DNA of 52,413 nucleotides, from NCBI GenBank assembly GCA_036389135.1, contig DASVQP010000037.1, positions 1 to 52,413 on the forward strand, given 5' to 3'. Shown piece by piece: positions 1 through 7,987 of the stretch (its first letter is position 1; every line of letters starts with the position of its first letter). Both the position numbers and the translations under genes were made by a program. Below the pieces are notes generated by a model. It was not told the origin of the DNA. It saw nothing but the letters and a program-made list of their open reading frames with translations, and did not search any database. Source of the stretch: Longimicrobium sp. (GTDB lineage: Bacteria; Gemmatimonadota; Gemmatimonadetes; Longimicrobiales; Longimicrobiaceae).

Positions 1-10
1 CGCCCCTACG
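1..10. repeat. Edge of a GTAGGGGC hairpin unit (family C)
   Basis: The first ten bases match the closing arm (GCCCCTACG) of the family C hairpin units seen complete near 12.1, 27.1 and 30.8 kb. The rest of the unit lies outside the window, so this is a partial match only. Confidence 0.45.
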
Positions 11-29
11 AGATCTGTGCAGCCCGGAC

Positions 30-94
30 TGCAGTTCTCCCCCTCACCCGCCCTGCGCCCCCGCAGGCGGGGGAGGGGGTCGGGGGGAGGGGGC
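30..94. repeat. Family A palindromic repeat at the 3' end of the reductase gene
   Basis: C-rich then G-rich arms around a short hairpin (CCCCCG at 58-63, CGGGGG at 68-73). The same element in either orientation is found at 27009-27072 and 49475-49535, with a shorter version at 15541-15585. Here it overlaps the end of the reductase gene and supplies its last 15 or so codons. Confidence 0.8.
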
Positions 95-1075
95 ACCCAC
101 CGCCGCCGCGATCAGCGGGCCGTGCAGCTTGCCGTTCTCGATGAAGATCTTGTTGGAGTCGTGCCCGCTCACCACCACGCCGGCCACGAACACGCCGGGG
201 ACGTCCGTCTCCATGGTGGCGGGGTCGTGCACGGGGATGCCCGTGAGCGCGTCAATGGTGACGCCGAGGGTGCGCAGGAGGCGCGGGTCGGGCTCGTAGC
301 CGGTCATCGCGAGCACCCAGTCGTTCGCGAGCGTGGTGCGCTCGCCCGTCTCCAGGCTCTCGGCGACGACGGCGTCCGGGCGGATCTCGGCCAGGCGATG
401 GCGCCAGAGGGCGGGGATCGATCCCTCGATGATCCGGTTCTCGATGTCGGGGCGCACCCACGGCTTCACGCCCCGGTCGATCCCGTCGAAGATGTGCACC
501 AGTGTGACGCGCGCCCCCTCGCGCCAGCAGAGCAGCGCCGCATCGGAGGACGAGTTGCCGCCGCCGACCACCACCACGTCCTGGTTCCAGTACGGGTAGG
601 GCTCGTCGAAGTAGTACTTCACCTTGGGGAGATCGGCGCCGGGGATCTCCAGGAGGCGCGGGTTGTCGTAGTAGCCGGTCGCGACCACCACGTTGCGCGC
701 ACGGTGGAGGTGCTCGCCGCCGCGTCCAACGGTGCGCAGCACGAATCCGCCGCCGTCACGCGTCACGTCGAGGACGTCCTCGTACTGGCGCACGTCCAGC
801 CGGTAGAACTCCGCCACCTTGCGGTAGTAGCGCAGCGCCTCGCGTCGCGACGGCTTGTCGCCCGCGGTGGTGAAGGGGATTCCGCCGATCTCCAGCTTCT
901 CCGGCCCGCTGAAGTAGGTGACGTAGGTAGGATGGTCCAGCATCGCCTGCGTGATCGCCCCGCGGTCGAAGTGCACGCAGCTCAGCCCAGCCTGCCGCGC
1001 CGCCACCCCCACCGCGAGCCCGCACGGCCCCGCGCCGATCACCGCTATGTCGTACTCGTCCAGCTGGATGCTCAT
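44..1075 (-). CDS. ypdA: YpdA-family bacillithiol disulfide reductase-like flavoprotein
   Basis: A 343-residue pyridine-nucleotide disulfide oxidoreductase-type flavoprotein. The N-terminal FAD-binding glycine motif (AVIGAGPCGLAVG) is followed by a second Rossmann motif for NADPH (VVVVGGGNSSSD) mid-protein and a C-terminal FAD-contacting segment (GVFVAGVVVSGHDSNK). Overall order and spacing match the YpdA/Bdr family, which reduces bacillithiol disulfide in Firmicutes; use of bacillithiol here is inferred from the family only. The ATG at 1075 (MSIQLDEYD) is preferred to an upstream start because the family begins just before the FAD motif. The C terminus is odd: it runs into a family A repeat, giving a Pro-rich tail (APSPRPPPPPAGAQGG) that is probably not ancestral. 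No active-site CxxC pair is expected in this family. Confidence 0.85.
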   Translation of the reverse strand: MSIQLDEYDIAVIGAGPCGLAVGVAARQAGLSCVHFDRGAITQAMLDHPTYVTYFSGPEKLEIGGIPFTTAGDKPSRREALRYYRKVAEFYRLDVRQYEDVLDVTRDGGGFVLRTVGRGGEHLHRARNVVVATGYYDNPRLLEIPGADLPKVKYYFDEPYPYWNQDVVVVGGGNSSSDAALLCWREGARVTLVHIFDGIDRGVKPWVRPDIENRIIEGSIPALWRHRLAEIRPDAVVAESLETGERTTLANDWVLAMTGYEPDPRLLRTLGVTIDALTGIPVHDPATMETDVPGVFVAGVVVSGHDSNKIFIENGKLHGPLIAAAVGAPSPRPPPPPAGAQGG

Positions 1076-1169
1076 CGCTTTTCGGTCTTGAAGTTCAGGG
1101 AACGCGCCGCGCGGCATACCCACAGCCGCACGGCGCGTTCCTGATTTTGCCTGTAACCTCCGCAGCGTC

Positions 1170-2333
1170 TCAAGCGGTGGCAGCCACCGCGCCCGCCGCC
1201 TGAAGCGCCTGCGCGAAGTCGGCGATCAGATCCTCCGGGTCCTCGATGCCGAGCGACACGCGCACGAAGCCGTCGCGGATCCCGTTGGCGGCGCGGTCGT
1301 CCGGGGTCATCGCCGCGTGCGATGTGTGGCGCGGCTCGGAGACCAGCGTCTCCACGCCGCCCAGAGAAGGGGCCAATTTGGCGAGCCGCAGCGCGCGCAC
1401 GAATCGGGTCGCCGCCTCTCCCCCGCCCTCCACCTCGATCCCCAGCATCCCGCCAAAGCCGTCCAGCACCCGCGCCGCGAGGTCGTGGTCGGGGTGTGAG
1501 GCGAGGCCGGGATAGTGGACGCGGGCGATCCCGGGCTCGGCCTCGGCCCAGCGCGCGATGGTCATCCCGTTGGAATTGTGGCGCTCCATGCGCAGGGCGA
1601 GCGTCTTAATGCCGCGCTCCAGGAGCCAGCAGGCGTGCGGATCGAGCAGCGGACCCCAAACCCGTGCGCGATCCCGAACCGCCGCGATGCGCGCATCGGA
1701 GCCCACCAGCACGCCGGCGGTGACGTCGCTGTGCCCGCCCAGGTACTTGGTGGCGCTGTGCATCACCAGGTCCACCCCGTGCTCCAGCGGGCGCAGGTTG
1801 ATGGGCGACGCAAAGGTGGCATCCACGATGACCGCCGCGCCGCGCTCGTGGGCCGCGTCGCTGATGGCGCGCAGGTCGAGGACGCGCAGGAGCGGATTGG
1901 AGGGCGACTCCCCCAGCACGACGCGGGTCTCGGGGCGGAAGGCGCGCTCCCATCCCGCCTGCGTGAGGTCCACGAACGTCGTGGCGATGCCCAGGCGCGA
2001 CAGCTCGCGTTCCAGCAGCACGCGCGTCCCGCCGTAGATGGCGTGCGTCGCGACCACGTGATCGCCGGACTGGAGGCAGGAGAGGAGGGCGCACGCCATC
2101 GCCGCCATCCCGCTCGCCAGCGGGATCGCGTCATCGCCGCCGTCCAGCGCCGCGAGCCGCTCCGCGAGCGCCAGGTGGTTGGGCCCGTTCACATACCGGG
2201 TGTACAGCACCTCCCCGCCCGACGACGGATCGCCGTAGAACGTGGTGCTCGGGACGATGGGGTTCACCACCGGCGCCCCTTCTTCGGCCGGCGGCTCGCC
2301 GGCGTGCACGGCGCGGGTGGATGGACCGGTCAT
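1170..2333 (-). CDS. Transsulfuration PLP enzyme (cystathionine gamma-synthase/lyase type)
   Basis: A 387-residue Cys/Met-metabolism PLP-dependent enzyme, the usual family length. The PLP lysine sits in SATKYLGGHSD; the YTRYVNGPN segment near residue 44 corresponds to the phosphate-binding and active-site tyrosine region, and the C-terminal SLGGVETLVSEPRHTSH is typical of the fold. The family includes cystathionine gamma-synthase (metB), cystathionine beta- and gamma-lyases and methionine gamma-lyase, and motifs alone do not separate them here. It starts at the ATG at 2333 and is followed by a 94 bp gap before the reductase gene, so the two may be co-transcribed, which would fit sulfur/thiol metabolism. 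Confidence 0.88.
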   Translation of the reverse strand: MTGPSTRAVHAGEPPAEEGAPVVNPIVPSTTFYGDPSSGGEVLYTRYVNGPNHLALAERLAALDGGDDAIPLASGMAAMACALLSCLQSGDHVVATHAIYGGTRVLLERELSRLGIATTFVDLTQAGWERAFRPETRVVLGESPSNPLLRVLDLRAISDAAHERGAAVIVDATFASPINLRPLEHGVDLVMHSATKYLGGHSDVTAGVLVGSDARIAAVRDRARVWGPLLDPHACWLLERGIKTLALRMERHNSNGMTIARWAEAEPGIARVHYPGLASHPDHDLAARVLDGFGGMLGIEVEGGGEAATRFVRALRLAKLAPSLGGVETLVSEPRHTSHAAMTPDDRAANGIRDGFVRVSLGIEDPEDLIADFAQALQAAGAVAATA

Positions 2334-2336
2334 GGG

Positions 2337-2366
2337 AGTGCGTTAGTGCGTGAGTGCGTTAGTGCG
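2337..2366. repeat. Short tandem octamer tract (GTTAGTGC-like)
   Basis: Three near-perfect copies of an eight-base unit (gttagtgc, gtgagtgc, gttagtgc) lie just upstream of the PLP enzyme start. A related GTGAGTGC-type tract in the other orientation is found near 8672-8703 and a degenerate one near 33602-33630. Confidence 0.6.
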
Positions 2367-2391
2367 CCCGTCCAGGCGAGCACATGCGCGG

Positions 2392-2463
2392 GTAGGGGCC
2401 GCCCCACGTGGCCGCCCGTGCTTTCCCTCGCGCTGACCCCTGCCACCGCGCACCAGTGCATGC
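2392..2463 (+). repeat. Single family C hairpin unit, CCGCC stem type
   Basis: Begins GTAGGGGCCGCCCCACGTGG and ends with the characteristic spacer CGCACCAGTGCATGCG, directly abutting the family B hairpin. It is a single unit of the arrays found complete at 12.1, 27.1 and 30.8 kb. Confidence 0.75.
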
Positions 2464-2530
2464 GTACGCCCCTCCCCCAGGTTGTTTGGGGGGAGGGGCA
2501 GCGAGGAACGAGCGGGGAGGAGGCCTGCGC
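2464..2530. repeat. Family B hairpin repeat at the 3' end of the STAS/HTH gene
   Basis: An 11 bp perfect stem (GCCCCTCCCCC 2468-2478 with GGGGGAGGGGC 2489-2499, 10 nt loop) is followed by the conserved tail GCGAGGAACGAGCGGGGAGG. It lies three bases past the end of the STAS/HTH gene. Near-identical copies are at 6041, 12024 and 31013. Confidence 0.85.
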
Positions 2531-2532
2531 CC

Positions 2533-3102
2533 TCACCCCTCCTCCTCCAGCAGCGCCGACAGCGGCGACACAGTTCCATCCGGGTGCCGCACGATCACCC
2601 GCTGAAGCGCGAAGCCGGTAAAGGTGGCGGCGATGGCCTCCTCGGCCAGGCCGGTCTCCTCCACCAGCTCGCCGGCGGTGGCGCGGCCGCGGCGGGCGAG
2701 GGCGTCCCAGGTCACGCGGTGCACCGGGTTGGCGCCGCCCAGGAGGTGCACGTAGCCGGCGTCGTCCTCAGCGACCAACAGAAGGTCGTGGCGCTCGAGG
2801 ACGGCCTCGATCGCCTCCACGTGGTGCTCCTGGACGCCGCGCACCACGAAGTACGCCTCGGCCGGACGCTCCTCCCCCAGGAAGCGGAGGAGGAGCTTGG
2901 CCACGATCTCGTCCGCGCAGGAGTAGTCCAGGATGCGGACCTGCGAGAAGTCGAGGATCGAGAGGCAGAGCGACGGCCCCACCTCCATCTCCGCGAGCTG
3001 GCTCTCCACGCCCGTGCGGATGGCCCGGCCGGTGGGCCGGGTCACCAGGTTGCTGAAGAGCGACGTCACCGAGCGGCGCGGCGCAAAGGGGTGCGGCTGC
3101 AT
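2533..3102 (-). CDS. STAS-like domain protein with C-terminal helix-turn-helix
   Basis: A 189-residue protein with no confident name. Residues about 40-85 (SILDFSQVRILDYSCADEIV) look like the central strand and phospho-acceptor loop of STAS/STAS-like (DUF4325-type) domains, including an Asp-Tyr-Ser at the expected place. The C-terminal 55 residues (ARRGRATAGELVEETGL and onward) resemble a small winged helix. The ATG at 3102 is chosen because an AGG lies 8 bases upstream; TTG or GTG starts up to 3129 are possible and would overlap ppiB. It is third in a tight operon after a STAS-HATPase fusion and ppiB, suggesting it is the output partner of that ATPase. This link is inference. Confidence 0.65.
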   Translation of the reverse strand: MQPHPFAPRRSVTSLFSNLVTRPTGRAIRTGVESQLAEMEVGPSLCLSILDFSQVRILDYSCADEIVAKLLLRFLGEERPAEAYFVVRGVQEHHVEAIEAVLERHDLLLVAEDDAGYVHLLGGANPVHRVTWDALARRGRATAGELVEETGLAEEAIAATFTGFALQRVIVRHPDGTVSPLSALLEEEG

Positions 3103-3125
3103 GCGGAGAGCCTGCGGCCCCACCC

Positions 3126-3602
3126 TCAAGCCTGCGCGTCGTCGGCGACGGTGACGCGCTCCATCCGGTCGCCGGCGCGGATCTGGTTCACCACGTCCAT
3201 CCCCTGCGTCACCTTGCCGAACACGGTGTGCACCCCGTTCAGGTGGCGCGTGTTGGCCTCGCTCAGCACGATGAAGAACTGGCTCCCGCCCGTGTTGGCC
3301 CCGGCGTGCGCCATGGAGAGCGCGCCCAGCTCGTGCTTGCGCGGGTTCCCCACCAGCTCGTCCTTGATGGTGTAGCCGGGGCCGCCGCTCCCCACGCCGC
3401 GCTCGTTGAGGCCCTTGGGGCCCTTGGTGATGGGGTCGCCGCCCTGCACCACGAAATCGGGGATCACGCGGTGGAACACGATGCCGTCGTAGTAGCCGTC
3501 GCGGATCAGCTTCTCGAAGTTCTCCACCGTGCCGGGCGCGTCCTTGTCGTAGAGCTCAGCGGTGAAGGTGCCCTTGTTCGTCTCAAAGGTCGCGGTCTTC
3601 AT
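3126..3602 (-). CDS. ppiB: Cyclophilin-type peptidyl-prolyl cis-trans isomerase
   Basis: A 158-residue cytoplasmic cyclophilin without a signal peptide. The catalytic core is visible: [15 protein letters not shown] carries the active-site Arg and the FxxQGGD motif, and [15 protein letters not shown] carries the substrate-binding Gln-Phe-Phe. Single-domain length fits PpiB, which catalyses prolyl isomerisation during folding. It starts at the ATG at 3602 with an AGG upstream. It sits 25 bp after the STAS-HATPase gene and just before the STAS/HTH gene, so it is probably carried on their transcript; whether it has a role in that regulatory module is unknown. Confidence 0.93.
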   Translation of the reverse strand: MKTATFETNKGTFTAELYDKDAPGTVENFEKLIRDGYYDGIVFHRVIPDFVVQGGDPITKGPKGLNERGVGSGGPGYTIKDELVGNPRKHELGALSMAHAGANTGGSQFFIVLSEANTRHLNGVHTVFGKVTQGMDVVNQIRAGDRMERVTVADDAQA

Positions 3603-3627
3603 GGTTGCCTGTGTAGGAGGTGTGTTC

Positions 3628-4569
3628 TCAGGGGCGCGCGCGCAGGCCGGGGCGCGCGCGCGGCGCTTCGGAGGCCGGGGCCGCGGGGTCCTTGGCCGGC
3701 AGTACGATCAGGATCTGCGCGCCGGGAAAGGGCGCCAGGTCCTTTTCCATCGGCACCCCGTCGTCCCACTCCGGCACGTCGGCGATGCGGGCGGTGCCGC
3801 TGCGGATGGCGATCTTCCCTCCCCAGCGCCCCACCTTTTTGCGGATCTGCTTGAGCCCCTGCCCGCGCCCCGGATCGCGGAAGCGGGTGACGCCGTGGAT
3901 GAACGCCGCCTCCAGCGCCGTCGCGTCGCCCCAGCGCTCGCCGAAGCGGGCGGAGTGCTCGCGCTGCAGCGACCCCTGGAAGCCGATCCCCAGGTCCATC
4001 ACCGCGATCACCGCCACCCGCCGCCCCAACCTGCGCCGGCTCCAGTCGTACGTCTGGATGGAGACCCAGCCCGGTGCGTCCGCGTGCTCGATGATGTTCT
4101 GCGACACCTCCGAGAGGAGCATGCTGAAGCCGATGGCGTCCGCCCGCGAGTAGCCGAGCTGCTCGCTGAGGAGCGACGAGATGCGCCCCTCGTTCAGCAC
4201 GTCGATGACGCCGTGGACGTCCTCGTGCGTGTCGATGACGGTAATCGGGAGGAGCACCGACGGCCCCTCGCGCCGCCCCTTGGGCACGTTGTGCAGTTCG
4301 AAGACGTGCTCGGCGGCCGAGAGGAACCCCATGCGCGCCAGGTACCCGGTGACCTCGGGCGCGGTGGGGAGGTGAAGGATCGGGCGCTGCTCCGGGGTGC
4401 CGTAGTGCTCGCCGACCGCCAGCAGCCCCACCATCCCGTACGGATCGGCGAAGCGGACGTGGCGTGCGTCCACCAGCAGGCGCTCTTCGCCCGCGCCTTC
4501 CGCGCCTTCCACCAGGCGGTCGAAGGCGTCGGAGTCCAGCGTCGGCGGAACTTCGAGCACGCGGGTCAC
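3628..4569 (-). CDS. STAS-like plus HATPase (anti-sigma kinase-like) fusion protein
   Basis: About 313 residues. The first 110 resemble a STAS-type fold ([19 protein letters not shown]). The second half has the GHKL ATP-binding boxes: N box [13 protein letters not shown]1 box [12 protein letters not shown]2 box [13 protein letters not shown]. This puts a STAS-like module and an anti-sigma-factor-type kinase in one chain, whereas in classical partner switching they are separate proteins. The C-terminal tail is Ala/Pro/Arg rich. The start is taken as the GTG at 4569; no good ribosome site is visible, but a promoter with TATCTT 33-38 bases upstream supports a short leader. The chosen frame continues far upstream on paper, but that part overlaps other genes and is a shadow. 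Confidence 0.75.
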   Translation of the reverse strand: MTRVLEVPPTLDSDAFDRLVEGAEGAGEERLLVDARHVRFADPYGMVGLLAVGEHYGTPEQRPILHLPTAPEVTGYLARMGFLSAAEHVFELHNVPKGRREGPSVLLPITVIDTHEDVHGVIDVLNEGRISSLLSEQLGYSRADAIGFSMLLSEVSQNIIEHADAPGWVSIQTYDWSRRRLGRRVAVIAVMDLGIGFQGSLQREHSARFGERWGDATALEAAFIHGVTRFRDPGRGQGLKQIRKKVGRWGGKIAIRSGTARIADVPEWDDGVPMEKDLAPFPGAQILIVLPAKDPAAPASEAPRARPGLRARP

Positions 4570-4601
4570 GGGCGGGGCTTCAGGGCGTTCGGCATGCGGG
4601 C

Positions 4602-4630
4602 AAGATACCACGCGCCGCGGCGGGGTGGAA
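4602..4630 (-). promoter_or_regulatory. Putative sigma70-type promoter for the STAS-HATPase operon
   Basis: On the minus strand TTCCAC (4625-4630) and TATCTT (4602-4607) are separated by exactly 17 bases. Transcription would start about 25 bases before the GTG at 4569. The same TATCTT minus-10 is used upstream of rex. Confidence 0.5.
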
Positions 4631-4652
4631 GGGAAGCGGGTGGGGAACTGCG

Positions 4653-4683
4653 GGGGAATGGGGAATGGGGAATGGGGAATGGT
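4653..4683. repeat. Heptameric tandem repeat (GGGAATG)
   Basis: About four head-to-tail copies of GGGAATG between the 3' end of the DUF3303 gene and the STAS-HATPase promoter. Matching arrays occur at 15471-15500 and, inverted, at 15725-15759. Confidence 0.85.
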
Positions 4684-4691
4684 GTGGCCGG

Positions 4692-4964
4692 CTACAGCCG
4701 GGGAGCGACGGCGGCCCGCGCCTCGTCCGACGTCATCACCGGCCACACCTCGAACTCCACCAGGTCCTCCCAGCGCGAGATCCACTCGTCCAGGAGGGCG
4801 CGGTCGTCGCACTCCATCACCTGGAAGCAGCGCGCGAGGTCGTTCTGCACCCAGCTCGCCACGTATCGCAGCCCCTCTGGCGCGAGTCGTCCCTGCTCCG
4901 CGAAACGGCGGTACACCGGCACCGCGTCGCCCCCACGGAAGTTCTCGACGATCATGTAGAGCAT
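4692..4964 (-). CDS. DUF3303 small protein
   Basis: A 90-residue protein beginning MLYMIVENFRGGDAVPVYRRF, with LAPEGLRYVASW and FEVWPVMTS later; these are the hallmark segments of the DUF3303 family (small ferredoxin-like alpha/beta proteins of unknown function, often about 90 residues). No signal peptide or membrane segment. It lies 9 bp after the PfkB kinase and is probably in the same transcript. No function can be assigned from the sequence. Confidence 0.85.
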   Translation of the reverse strand: MLYMIVENFRGGDAVPVYRRFAEQGRLAPEGLRYVASWVQNDLARCFQVMECDDRALLDEWISRWEDLVEFEVWPVMTSDEARAAVAPRL

Positions 4965-4973
4965 GCGTTCGCC

Positions 4974-5936
4974 TCAGCTTCCTGCGAGGTGCTCGTAAAG
5001 CCCGCTCGCTCCGCGCACGCCCATCTTGCGCATCGCGGCGGCGTGCGCGGCCCCGGCGGCCTCGTCCCACCCCAGCCCGCCCGCGAGCGAGGTGAAGAAC
5101 GTCGCCCCCCAAACGTCGCCGCATCCGGTGGGGTCGCCCGCGCAGGGGCGGCTCGGGTAGCGGCTCGCTGCCGGCCGGCCGGCCGCCTCGCCGCGCGACT
5201 GCGGCCAGCGGCGCGGATCGGCGGGGACTTCGGTGCCGCGCAGGATCGTCGCCCCCTCCGCGCCGTGCGTGACGGCCACAACGCGCGGGCCCGCGCCCAT
5301 CAGTGTCGCCGCCGCATCGTCCGCTGATACGGCGGCGGGGGCGAGCATCCGCAGCTCGTCGTCGTTGAGCTGCACCGCGTCGTACGAGGCGGCCCAGCGC
5401 TCCCACTCCGGCAGGCGGCGCATCACGCGCGTCCCCGCGCCGGGGCAGCCCAGAAAGAGCGAGTGCAGGTCGGCATACAGCGGTCCGGCGAACTCCGCGC
5501 GCAGCCGCTCCGTCGCCTCCAAGCCGATCTCGAAGCCCGAGAAGTAGTTGACGTACAGCGCATCCAGGCCGGCCACGCGCGGCGCCAGCTCCTCCCAGGT
5601 CCACGCATCCACGCCGCCGGTCAGCCGCTCGCCGCGGCGCGCGTCGTCGGTGTAGCGCAGCTCCACGCGGTTGTTCGGCTCCGGCGCCGCCACCAGCGCC
5701 GACTCCGCGTCCACCCCCGGCAGCGCGGCGGCGAAGGCGCGGGCCTCGTCCACCAGGTCCGCCCCCACGCGCGCCACCGCCACGATCTCCCACCCGTGCG
5801 GACGTGCGGCGGCCGCGGCGGCCAGCGAGTACGCCAGCCCGCCCCAGCTCTCGAACGGCCGCCCCGCCGCCTGGTCCTCCAGCGTCCAGATGCGGTCCCA
5901 CACGAACGTGCCGAGAACGCCGAGTCGCAGGGTCAC
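4974..5936 (-). CDS. PfkB-family carbohydrate/nucleoside kinase
   Basis: A 320-residue ribokinase-fold protein. The C-terminal PfkB signature is clear: CAGDPTGCGDVWGA carries the anion-hole glycines and catalytic Asp. The N terminus (LGVLGTFVWDRI) and the LNDDELRML segment match the sugar-binding and mid-domain parts of the family. Substrate is not predictable; ribokinase, fructokinase and adenosine kinase-like activities are all in the family. Starts with GTG at 5936. It lies downstream of the ROK glucokinase, separated by a family B hairpin, and is followed closely by the DUF3303 gene. Confidence 0.85.
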   Translation of the reverse strand: MTLRLGVLGTFVWDRIWTLEDQAAGRPFESWGGLAYSLAAAAAARPHGWEIVAVARVGADLVDEARAFAAALPGVDAESALVAAPEPNNRVELRYTDDARRGERLTGGVDAWTWEELAPRVAGLDALYVNYFSGFEIGLEATERLRAEFAGPLYADLHSLFLGCPGAGTRVMRRLPEWERWAASYDAVQLNDDELRMLAPAAVSADDAAATLMGAGPRVVAVTHGAEGATILRGTEVPADPRRWPQSRGEAAGRPAASRYPSRPCAGDPTGCGDVWGATFFTSLAGGLGWDEAAGAAHAAAMRKMGVRGASGLYEHLAGS

Positions 5937-6030
5937 GGGTGATCAGCCGTGGGAGAGGGGACGTGGGACCGGCGCGGATGAGCGGAGTCCGGCGCGGGTG
6001 ATGGCACGGGACGTTGCCATGCAAGGAGAT

Positions 6031-6106
6031 GCGTGCGTGCGCCCCTCCCCCAGGTTGTTTTGGGGGAGGGGCAGCGAGGAACGAGCGGGGAGGGGGCCCG
6101 CGATGC
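6031..6106. repeat. Family B hairpin repeat at the 3' end of the ROK kinase gene
   Basis: Stem GCCCCTCCCCC (6041-6051) with GGGGGAGGGGC (6062-6072), then the conserved tail GCGAGGAACGAGCGGGGAGG. It ends a few bases from the kinase stop codon, the same placement as the copies at 2464, 12024 and 31013. Confidence 0.85.
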
Positions 6107-6112
6107 CCGCCC

Positions 6113-7117
6113 TCACATCGCCCCGTAGTTCTCCTTCTTGAACACCCCGGCCGCCCCCACCACCCCCGCCGTCCCCGGCAGCTCGGCGGGGACGATGCGG
6201 CAGCACTCCTGCGCGGAGCGGAAGGCGCGGCGGCGCACCTCGGCGATCAGCGGGACGAAGAGGTGGTCGCCCGCGCGCGTCACGCCGCCCGCGATCACCA
6301 CCATCTGCGGGTTCAGGATGTTGATGATGCTCGCGACGCCCGAACCCAGGAACCGCGCCGTGTCCTTCATCACCTCGGTAGCGTACGGGTCGCCCAGGAC
6401 GGCGGCCTCGTACACCGTGGCGGCGGTGATCTCGTCCAGCCTGCCGTCGACCATCTCCTCCAGCATCGACTCGGCGCCGGCCTCGATCCCCTCCATGGCG
6501 CGCAGCGCGATGGCGGGGCCGCTGGCGTACTGCTCCAGGCAGCCGTAGTTGCCGCACTTGCACTTGCGGCCGTTGCTGTCGATGGTCATGTGGCCGATCT
6601 CGCCGGCCACGTCGCTGCACCCGTGGTAGATCTCCCCGTTCAGCACGATCCCGCCGCCGATCCCCGTCCCTAGCGTGAAGCCGACGAGCGACTGCGTGCC
6701 GCGCCCGGCGCCCAGCCACCACTCGCCGTAGGTGGCGCAGTTGGCGTCGTTGTCCAGCGAGCAGGGGAGCTTGACGGCGTTGGAGATCAGGTCGCGCAGC
6801 GGGAAGTTGCGCCACCCCAGATTCGGCGTGTTGATCACCGTGCCCGTCTTGCGGTTGAGGGGGCCGGGCGAGCCGATCCCCACTCCCGCCACGGCCGCGC
6901 GCGTGGTGCCGTGCGCCTCGGCCACCTCCGCTATGGCGTCGTTCACCATGTGGACGATGCGGTCCACCACGAACTTGGCCCCGCGGTTGGACTCGGTGGG
7001 GAGCGTGCGCAGCCCCAGCACCTCGCCCCCCTCGATGGGCACCAGCCCCACGACGACGTTGGTGCCGCCCAGGTCCACCCCCACGATCCAGCGCTTCTCG
7101 GCCTTGTCCGCTGTCAT
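6113..7117 (-). CDS. glk: ROK-family glucokinase
   Basis: A 334-residue ROK kinase. The ATP phosphate motif GVDLGGTNVVVGLV is at the N terminus, the catalytic segment LDNDANCATYGEWWLG is central, GEIGHMTID and the zinc-binding CKCGNYGCLEQYASG follow, matching the ROK signature including the HxC-type zinc ligands. It would phosphorylate glucose at C6 using ATP in the cytoplasm; other ROK sugar kinases remain possible, but the spacing is that of glucokinases. ATG at 7117. The gene follows the glycosyltransferase by 19 bp, so the two are probably co-transcribed. Confidence 0.9.
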   Translation of the reverse strand: MTADKAEKRWIVGVDLGGTNVVVGLVPIEGGEVLGLRTLPTESNRGAKFVVDRIVHMVNDAIAEVAEAHGTTRAAVAGVGIGSPGPLNRKTGTVINTPNLGWRNFPLRDLISNAVKLPCSLDNDANCATYGEWWLGAGRGTQSLVGFTLGTGIGGGIVLNGEIYHGCSDVAGEIGHMTIDSNGRKCKCGNYGCLEQYASGPAIALRAMEGIEAGAESMLEEMVDGRLDEITAATVYEAAVLGDPYATEVMKDTARFLGSGVASIINILNPQMVVIAGGVTRAGDHLFVPLIAEVRRRAFRSAQECCRIVPAELPGTAGVVGAAGVFKKENYGAM

Positions 7118-7136
7118 GCGTGTCCTGATGAACGGT

Positions 7137-7979
7137 TCAGCGCAGCACGCGCAACGTAGGATCCGGAGCCAGCTCGGCGATTCCCTGCTCCGCGCGCACC
7201 AGCCGCTCGCGCGTGATGGCGTCGAGGATCGCGCGGTTGGCGCTCACCACCTCGGGGCGCCGGTAAGGACGGTCGTGGTGCAGGTGCAGCGCGACGGCGC
7301 GGTGGCGGATCTGCACCCCCCGCACACCCGCGTTCTCCAGGCGGTACCCCAGCGCCCGGTCCAGCCCGCCGTACCCCATCTTCCCTTCGAAGCCGTTCAC
7401 CCGCAAGATCGCGTCGCGCCAGGTGGAGGCGTTGTTCCCGTGGAAGTGCGCCGCGGTGGGGGTGATCCGGTCGAACAGCGCCGCCAGCTTCGGCGAGCGC
7501 ACCAGGCGCAGCGCGCGGCGCCCCGGTCTCCACCCCTGCGCCCACAGCCAGCGCAGCTCGGATACCCGCCCCGAGGTCACGTCCTCCACGCCGATCCGCT
7601 CGCTGACGTCCGCCGGGAGCTTGAGGTAGCCGCCTGCGAGGTAGCGCCCCGGCCGCGCCAGCGCACGGTGCACCTCCACCACGTCGCGGCGCGGAATGCA
7701 GTCGCCGTCGGTGAAGAGGAGGTAGTCGCCGCGGGAGGCCACGATGGCGCGGTTCAGGATCTCCGTCTTCCGAAAGCCGCGGTCATCGTGCCACACGTGC
7801 ACGATGTCCATCTTCGACTCGGCGCGCACGCGGCGGATGAGCTCCGCGGTTTCCGGGCCGGACCCGTCGTCCGCCACCACCAGCTCAAAGTCGCGATCGG
7901 TCTGAACGGCGTATCCCCAGAGGACGCGCTCCAGGAAGTGCGGCTTGTTGTAGGTGGAGACGATCACCGACAGGCGCAT
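7137..7979 (-). CDS. Family 2 glycosyltransferase
   Basis: A 280-residue GT-A glycosyltransferase. The N-terminal fold signature MRLSVIVSTYNKPHFLE is followed by VVADDGSGPET (nucleotide-binding Asp-Asp) and FTDGDCIPR (DxD-type metal site). The C-terminal part (NGFEGKMGYGGLDRALGYRLENAG) resembles the galactosyltransferase-like C domain found in several GT2 proteins. No membrane segments. It is 8 bp downstream of an FkbM methyltransferase gene, suggesting a role in modifying a surface glycan; the acceptor is unknown. Confidence 0.88.
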   Translation of the reverse strand: MRLSVIVSTYNKPHFLERVLWGYAVQTDRDFELVVADDGSGPETAELIRRVRAESKMDIVHVWHDDRGFRKTEILNRAIVASRGDYLLFTDGDCIPRRDVVEVHRALARPGRYLAGGYLKLPADVSERIGVEDVTSGRVSELRWLWAQGWRPGRRALRLVRSPKLAALFDRITPTAAHFHGNNASTWRDAILRVNGFEGKMGYGGLDRALGYRLENAGVRGVQIRHRAVALHLHHDRPYRRPEVVSANRAILDAITRERLVRAEQGIAELAPDPTLRVLR

Positions 7980-7987
7980 CGCCGCCC

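Noticed and set aside
17-1144. Long plus-strand open frames across the first reductase gene and many similar long frames in the window
   Set aside because: They mirror real minus-strand genes (or the reverse) in high-GC DNA, have no family motifs and Arg/His/Ala-rich composition, so they are shadows.
2334-2532. SAM riboswitch ahead of the transsulfuration gene
   Set aside because: No SAM-I, SAM-II or SAH core motif is visible; the gap is filled by repeat families B and C and an octamer tract.
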